Below are positions 58,154 through 64,000 of a DNA stretch of 64,000 bases, piece by piece. The notes under the pieces were generated by a model. It did no database searches. It was not told the origin of the DNA and worked only from the letters and a program-made list of their open reading frames with translations. The position numbers and the translations under genes are program-made. Numbering within the stretch: position 1 is the stretch's first letter; each line of letters begins with the position of its first letter. Source of the stretch: Macrophomina tecta (Eukaryota > Ascomycota > Dothideomycetes > Botryosphaeriales > Botryosphaeriaceae); NCBI GenBank assembly GCA_024180945.1, contig JAKSGN010000021.1:992001-1056000 (forward strand). Reading direction: 5' to 3'.

Positions 58154-59850
58154 TCAACACTGCTGTTTCCGCTTCGACTGCGCTTCACAGAGCGCTTCTC
58201 GGACAGCATCATATCGCCCCGCAGACCGCGGGACTAGGCCGAATTCGAAATATTCCGGCTGCGAATTGAAATCCTTGGTGTAGTTGTATAAAGCTAGCGG
58301 CAACTCGTTTCCAGCAGCGTCTTGTTTCTTACTCGTGGTGCAAGCCCAGGCGATGCGGGCCGTCAAAATGTGTAGAGAACGCTCCGCAATATGTTGACCA
58401 GGACAGATCCGGCGACCAAAGCCAAAACAGGTGAAATGTGCAGGTTAGGATATTTTGTCGAGGGCTCTTTGAAAGTGGTCGGGAATGCAGGGTTCAGCCA
58501 ACGGTCGGGGCGGAAGCCGTCAGGGTCAGGTTACAAGTCTGGATCGCGGAGAATAGCCCTATCAGATATAGGTCAGAGTTAGATGAGCATCGACGCCGGT
58601 GTGGCTCACCACTGATTGGGATGGAATATGATGCCTTTCTTGAAGAAGTATCCATTGTACTCGTCATCTTTGGTCAGCTGGTGCGGAAACCCACCAGCTG
58701 TAACCGGGCGCCATCTCAGTACCTCTTTGATAACGGCGCGGACGGTCGGTAGGTTTGGCATATCGTCGAAACCTGGCATTCGATCATCTACTCGGGTGTC
58801 GATTTCATCTTGCATCCTCTTCTGCCACTCTGGGCAATGGCACATTGCGAGGCAAAAAGACATCATGGCCGCCGCGGTAGTTCCACTGCCAGCTTCAAAT
58901 AAAGTGCCAATCACATAAGCTCCCTCGTCATCAGAGCGCTGGTAATCATCCCGGTTCTCGATGAAGGTGCATGTGAAAGACCGTGTCGCAGAGCCGTTCT
59001 TCATGTCCCTTTTCACATCATCCTGAAGCTTCCTGAACAGGCCGAGTTCCTCCTCGTGCAATCGTCGACCCTCTTCCTTGAATGAAGCAATCATCTCCGG
59101 TAAAACAATCAAGCTCGGGAATGAGTCGACCAGGTACGCCCCGGGTGACGCCACTCGTTCCAGATTGTGGTTGACTTGGATAATTCTTTTGACCTCGGGC
59201 TCTTCGCCCGTCTCGACCCATCTACCGAACCCAATCCGGAAGACAACTCCAGCAGCATACGATTCCAACGCTTTGTCGTATTCCTGTGGCTTGTCCAGCA
59301 GGTGGACCAATAGCTTTCTTGATTCGTAGTCCTGGACTGTTTGATATGAATCAGCCGCAGATGGCACGGTCTGCAATAAATCAGTAATTTTCAGGCATTT
59401 GAAAGTTGATATGTGAATTCACCGTCGTATGGTCGAAGTAAAGGCCTCATGTTTTGAGAGAGGATCCCGGATGCCATCGGTAAGAACTCGCGTGATGAGT
59501 ACAAGGATCCTCGTTCGCGTAGAAGGTCGATTGCAATCTGCTTTTTGGAAATGACGATGTGTTGCCGGCCCGCAAGGTTCAGGCGGAAGATGAGCCAGTA
59601 TCCATCAGCCCATTCTTTGTATCGGAGCCAGGTGTGATAAGGTGGGATCTGAAATAGATTTCCAAGCAGAGGTACCCCTTTCCGCCCTGAATTAGCACGT
59701 ATATGGGCTATTGAAAAAAAAAAAAAATTACTTGCCTTGCGGCCCAGGCAGAGATTTTTGGCCTTGTTTTTGCCTCGTTAGATGCTGTCTCAGCCACACA
59801 ACCGAGGAGGACAGAACGATTGCGAGTATTGTGGACCACACCAAAAACAT
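58154..59850 (-). pseudogene. Cytochrome P450 pseudogene
   Basis: Starts at the ATG at 59850 with a membrane anchor (MFLVWSTILAIVLSSSVVWL) and the proline hinge KSLPGPQG, followed by a GC-AG type intron (GCAAGT donor). Recognisable blocks: PLLGNLFQIP, MPSAADSYQ-like VPSAADSYQ, FEAGSGTTAAAM (I-helix), EVLRWRPV (ExxR), FRPDRW and the heme loop CFGFGRRICPGQ. Three defects: TAA at 58533-58531 within DPDL-stop-PDPDGF; one base lost near 58434-58438, so the heme loop is out of frame with FRPDRWLNPAF; and about a dozen residues missing around 59430 where the C-helix WR motif is expected. Homology ends in FEFGLVPRS near 58154. Confidence 0.85.
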
Positions 59851-60415
59851 CCTGAGTAGTCTACCACAGCGACAGCAGAAACAATGGACCCGTGTTTCGA
59901 AGGTCTGTGGAAACTTCCTCGTCTTTTGTATATTTGGGCGGGGTGCTCGGATATGTGGGGAACTTCGCGCGGTAGGTGCAGTGAAGACGGTAAAAGCTTC
60001 GGGATTACTTTTCTGTCTTGGACCTCTGGAAAGTCTAAACAAGCATGTATGATGAATTAAAAGGTATTGCGGAACAGTTAGCGTGTTAAATAACTAGCTT
60101 AGTATATTAGGTCTCTATCCACGCGGGAATATGGCGGCTCAAGTTCCGCGGAACTTCTGCGGTTGCTCGGTTTGAGTCTGGTTCTATGCCTATGCCCAAT
60201 GGAGAAGCACCCTACCACGTACCTTCCTTGCGCGTTACAGAAGACTCCCGATTCAATCCGAGATTTTTCTCATCAGTCTCAATCTGAGAGCTAGCCACTT
60301 TATAACTACTATTATGAAGTTTATTACACAGTAACTCGACGAAATCACTCAACCACCGATAAGACTACTCTCAGGTATCGTTGCAAGCATTCCTATTCCT
60401 ATCCACCTGTAATCT
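59851..60415. other. Intergenic, no gene seen
   Basis: Upstream of the P450 pseudogene and downstream of the secreted-protein gene. AT-richer than surroundings. No coding signal. Confidence 0.4.
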
Positions 60416-61451
60416 TTATGAGGGGTAGAGGCTGGCGGGGCAGAGCGAGCCAGAAGCAGGGGTGGGTCCCAGGTTGGAGCAAGACGCCTTCGCAAAGTTG
60501 CCAACGAAGTAGCATTTGTCCCAGACGCCTGAACGAGATTTTCAGTATTTGGTATTTGGTGGGAAAAGGGGATTACTCACCATCAGCGCCGCATTCCTTC
60601 GACCCCGAGGGGCAGTCCCTGACGATAGGGAGCTTGACCTCGAGGTTGCCTCCGTAGCCGCTGCGGCAGAGCTTGTTACCGGCGTTGCTGAGCTCAGTCC
60701 ACCTACCCCTGCCCTTGACGACACCGATCCAGGGCTTGAATGTGGCAACACAAGGGTGGAGCTCGCTGCAGGTGGCGGTGTAGCCGGTGGCAACGGCGTT
60801 ACCCCAAGTGTAAGCGAAGCCAACCTTGACACCGAGCTTCTCAAGGAAGCCAGCATCCAATTTCTGGGTGTCGTTAGCACCTACGGGTGGACCGGGAGGA
60901 GGGAAGGCTTACGAAGCTGGGATCAATGGAGCCGCTGACTTGCCAAGAGTAACTGGCAGTATACGTCTTTGCAATGGTACCCGGACCGCACAGGGGAGAT
61001 GACATTGACCTGAGGTTGCCGTAAAACTTGTTCCAGTTGGAGTCGGCCAGGGAATAAGTGCGGTGAGTGCCGCACGCGCACGGGTTAGGACAATCGCGCT
61101 TGTTGAGGGGCCTGGGAATGGTCAGGAGATGTTTTCGGCCAGGGATACTGCCACTCACTTGGGCTTCTGGCCGGTCAGAGCCTCATAGAGCTCCTCAGAT
61201 ATCTCGAGACCTTCTTCCGGGATATCGTAGATGAGGTCGCCATCGTTATCCACAAGAGTCAGGTTGGAAAGCTCGGGAATGGGAATGAGGTCACCGAGGT
61301 AACCACCGTCAACCTCGAGAGCTCCCTCCAGGAAGTCGGAGATATTCAGTTGAACCTCAATAACATCGGTCTCGTTGGTGAAGGAGGCAGGAGCAGCGTA
61401 GCTCTGCGCAAGCAGGCCGGAAAGAATAACAAGAGCGGCGGAGGCAATCAT
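60416..61451 (-). CDS. Secreted cysteine-rich protein with acidic pro-region
   Basis: Exons 61451-61159, 61111-60913, 60863-60581 and 60528-60416 (reverse), 295 aa; introns are 47-52 bp. Signal peptide MIASAALVILSGLLAQSYAAP. Residues about 20-101 are strongly acidic with no cysteine. LNKR at 100-103 is a Kex2-type site, and the rest (about 192 aa) has twelve cysteines starting at DCPNPCACG. The layout is that of a secreted proprotein whose mature domain is held by disulfides. I do not recognise the mature domain; an effector or other extracellular role is possible but unproven. The last exon (VWDKCYFVGN to CPASLYPS) is supported by frame and two cysteines. The upstream ATG at 61517 would hide the signal peptide. 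Confidence 0.78.
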
Positions 61452-62868
61452 TGTGACTAGACTGTAGCCGGGAGCAGTTCGTTGTCTGGTGCTGATACGC
61501 AAGGTAGAGAGCGGCATCTCAGTGTAAATACATTTTCAGACAGACCACTGACTCGGCGGCAGTGGTGTCGGTGTTCGGCCATCATGTGGTACGGTCTTCG
61601 TCCGACTCGCGTTTAGATCCACCAACTGTAGAAGAAACTCCAAATCATCGGCTGATGGGAGAATCCTACACGGATGGCGTTCGAATGACGAATGGTTCCG
61701 CGGGTCAAATCAGTGGCTCGATTTACCCAAGGCAGCACGGAAGGGGCTTCCGTTGCATCAGCGGGCCGAAGGTCCACGTGTAACACGACCTTGTGCTGCG
61801 TGCTGGAATTGTGAGAGGTCGAGGCCGGTTTCGTATTTCGAGCTTTGACGAATCCCGCACAGCATTCGCCGAGCCTGAGGAAATGGCGGCAAGTGTCAAG
61901 CGCTTGGCACCTTTTTCATGACATTCGCCTTTTTAGCACCCTCGTGATTTCTCCTTGCCTTATTCGGGGTAGTGCAAACTCACCGATACAGGTATGAAGC
62001 ACGGTCGTCGGGCGCCTGGACACCTTGCAACCGCCTCACGGAAGCTTAAATGGAAGAAGCCGCGCACACATGCACTGACCACACCACGGGGTTTAATCCT
62101 AGGCTCTGATTGGCGCCTTGGCAGGTGTAAAAGGCCGTATTTGTTTCTGTGCCAGAGCCTTTGCGGCCTTGTGTTCCAGAAGGTCTATCGAATGGAATAC
62201 CCCGCTTGATCCTTGAAGGATCTTGTCGTATAGCTCGGCCCGATTTTGTGACAACTGGATTGTAAATAGCCGCGTCAGATCTCGGGCCGACCGAATCGTC
62301 ACTCTTGGTGTATGTTACGACGGACCCGACCGTGTTGGGTTTCAGTCAGCGCGTAAGACCATTCGGCCAACCCCCCGTCGACTCTCAGTCGACAAAAGGT
62401 GCAGCAATGATCAGCCCGGCGGCTGATCGTGCCCCAACAACTCTATATACAGGTAGGTCCGTGACAGTGTAATCATGCTAGGCAGTGTTGTTTTTCCGTC
62501 TCTCGACGCATAGTCCCAGAAAAGTAACGGCTAATGCCTTCAGTGAGTCCTACTGGAAAAGGCTTGATTTTGTAATCAACTTCGCTGCAGCTCTGTATGC
62601 ACTGTGAAGTGTTGGCAAAGTAAGGACGTCGTAGCTTCTAGAAGAGGTATCTTTCTCTTGTATGAGCTGATTTCACTCGCGGAGGAGCTACCCTTCATAG
62701 GATCTAGGGGCAAGTCAAGTCTAGTTGAGCAAGGCAATTGTTGGATTGAACACGAATTACGCTAGGCTTGCATTCGAGCTGATGAGTGCGTAATAGTACA
62801 TGAAGCTCCCTTCTGATTACCTCCCCGTGAACGCGTGCGAACTCTGTCCAATCTCTGCACAATGTCTT
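61452..62868. other. Intergenic, no gene seen
   Basis: About 1.4 kb upstream of the pro-protein gene and downstream of the small secreted-protein gene. Open frames are short and unrecognised. No repeats of note. Confidence 0.4.
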
Positions 62869-63246
62869 TCAATCACAGTGAACCTTCCGGATAACCGACC
62901 CGCCTTTGTACATGAACTTAGAATCCGTCGGGGGATCCGGAACTCGTCCCATCCACTCCCTTAACCGCCAAAACCGGATTCCGCAGTAGCATTTTGGATT
63001 CAGGTTGTTTTCGTCATTGCAATTGTCGCACCAGTACGATTCGTACTGGGCACCCTGGCCCAGGCGGTTTTGGTTGTTCTTGCTGTACTGCTCGTACCAC
63101 GGGACGAGAGCTTCGCACTTTGCTTGAAGGCCGGCGTCGTTGTAGCCCTTGCAGGCATATTCGGTGGTCTGAAGAGTGGCGAGGAATTGCTGGCAACCAT
63201 ACGCAACTCCTACGAAGAGGAGAGGAATGAACGAGGAGCCTTTCAT
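62869..63246 (-). CDS. Small secreted cysteine-rich protein
   Basis: A single exon of 125 aa. Signal peptide MKGSSFIPLLFVGVAYG. Eight cysteines at about residues 18, 32, 43, 72, 75, 85, 87 and 124, enough for four disulfides, with the CDNC and CYC pairs close together. The first cysteine is at or just after the predicted cleavage site. No domain is recognised. Size, secretion signal and cysteine content fit the loose class of candidate fungal effectors; nothing in the sequence proves a host role. Confidence 0.68.
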   Translation of the reverse strand: MKGSSFIPLLFVGVAYGCQQFLATLQTTEYACKGYNDAGLQAKCEALVPWYEQYSKNNQNRLGQGAQYESYWCDNCNDENNLNPKCYCGIRFWRLREWMGRVPDPPTDSKFMYKGGSVIRKVHCD

Positions 63247-64000
63247 GATATTCGTTTGTGGTGAGGCTCCAGAAAGAGGAAGAAGATGGAGAGATTGTTT
63301 GCCTGATGGCTAAGATCGTCACCAGTGTTTTTACTTTATCCACATACCATAGCAGCGAGGGAGTCATGGTACCGGCCCAACTCGTGGATCCGAAATGAGA
63401 CCGAGCAAATTCGATGATGATTCAGAAAAGGTAAGTGAGATGGGGGCTGAACTCGTATTGCTGCGGCAACTTCCAGGTGCCTACCTTTGCTGAAGTGTTC
63501 CTTGAACTTTTGTAGATCCCGTACTTTACACGATTCATGGATGTAAATATATCGAGATGAGACCTTCGTGCTCATACTCTCCACATGCTGCCGGGGAACA
63601 TGCACAGAAAACTGATCTCATGTTGGCCCCGAGCTAATTCCTTTCCAGACCGACAAGCTATGGCAAAGATCTGGAGCGATCCTTTACTCCGGACGGAAGT
63701 TCCCAGATGATTAGCAACCCTGAACACCTGTGGAGAGTGATTTTTTTTTTTTTTTTTCGGAGCAAAGTCAGCAATTCTGTATGCTAAACCATCCAAACAG
63801 TGAATTATAACTGCCTGCTTTCTGCAGCAGCCTCCGTTGTCACTGATGCTTATAACAAGACATGAGATCTATTGAGGGATGAGATTGAAGAGGAAGTCAC
63901 ATATACAAGCGTAATTGGATATTGAAGGCCGCGTCAACTGAGCCTTCCGCTAAACAAAGTCGATCAGCAACGCCTTCTCGAGTCACTCCTGTACCTCCCT
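63247..64000. other. Right edge, no gene seen
   Basis: About 750 bp upstream of the small secreted-protein gene, with a T run near 63739-63757. No coding signal; a gene outside the window may use part of it. Confidence 0.35.

Noticed and set aside
1..64000. CRISPR arrays, insertion sequences, LTRs or terminal inverted repeats of transposons.
   Set aside because: None seen on reading both strands. CRISPR arrays are not expected in a fungal nuclear genome.

Overview
The window looks like nuclear DNA of a filamentous ascomycete (Pezizomycotina, perhaps a dothideomycete; the class is a guess). The evidence is short GT-AG introns of about 45-80 bp with CTAAC/CTGAC-like branch sites, genes on both strands with their own promoters, and typical fungal families: Zn(II)2Cys6 regulators, fungal rhodopsin-like membrane proteins, CVNH and CHRD proteins, GMC oxidoreductase and CaiB/AtuA pairs. 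Exon joins were worked out by eye. For every intact model I checked that the joins keep the reading frame.

Positions 1-16.3 kb hold intact genes, several of them housekeeping: the palmitoyltransferase SWF1, a dynamin-like GTPase, the multi-KH protein SCP160, a trans-aconitate methyltransferase-like enzyme and a secreted carboxylesterase.

Positions 16.4-19.4 kb are a scar. A Zn2Cys6 regulator and an MFS transporter face each other and both have lost their 3' ends. An aminotransferase (ACC-synthase-like) that has lost its 5' end and carries two in-frame stops abuts the transporter start.

Positions 19.8-28.6 kb look like a catabolic cluster: a sugar transporter divergent from a cytosolic sialidase-like (BNR) enzyme, a DHDPS/N-acetylneuraminate-lyase-family aldolase, a D-2-hydroxyacid dehydrogenase and a decayed second sugar transporter. 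A sialic-acid-like or sugar-acid substrate is inferred, not shown.

Positions 28.6-31.4 kb show no recognisable gene. Positions 31.4-38.2 kb hold two tandem rhodopsin-like membrane proteins, a ThDP enzyme and an SDR with one broken-looking splice donor. Positions 38.9-50.9 kb hold a secreted CHRD protein, a secreted GH16 enzyme, and a second catabolic group: a Zn2Cys6 regulator, a CaiB/BaiF CoA-transferase with an internal TAG, a divergent AtuA (DUF1446) protein and an SDR. The promoter between the CoA-transferase and AtuA carries four CGGAGTT copies.

Positions 51-64 kb hold a cyanovirin-N homology protein, a secreted M14 carboxypeptidase, a GMC oxidoreductase, a P450 pseudogene, a secreted protein with an acidic pro-region and a KR site, and a small cysteine-rich secreted protein.

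No transposon, rRNA, convincing tRNA or CRISPR array was found. Broken genes concentrate to the right of 16.4 kb, consistent with an accessory, fast-decaying region next to a conserved block.
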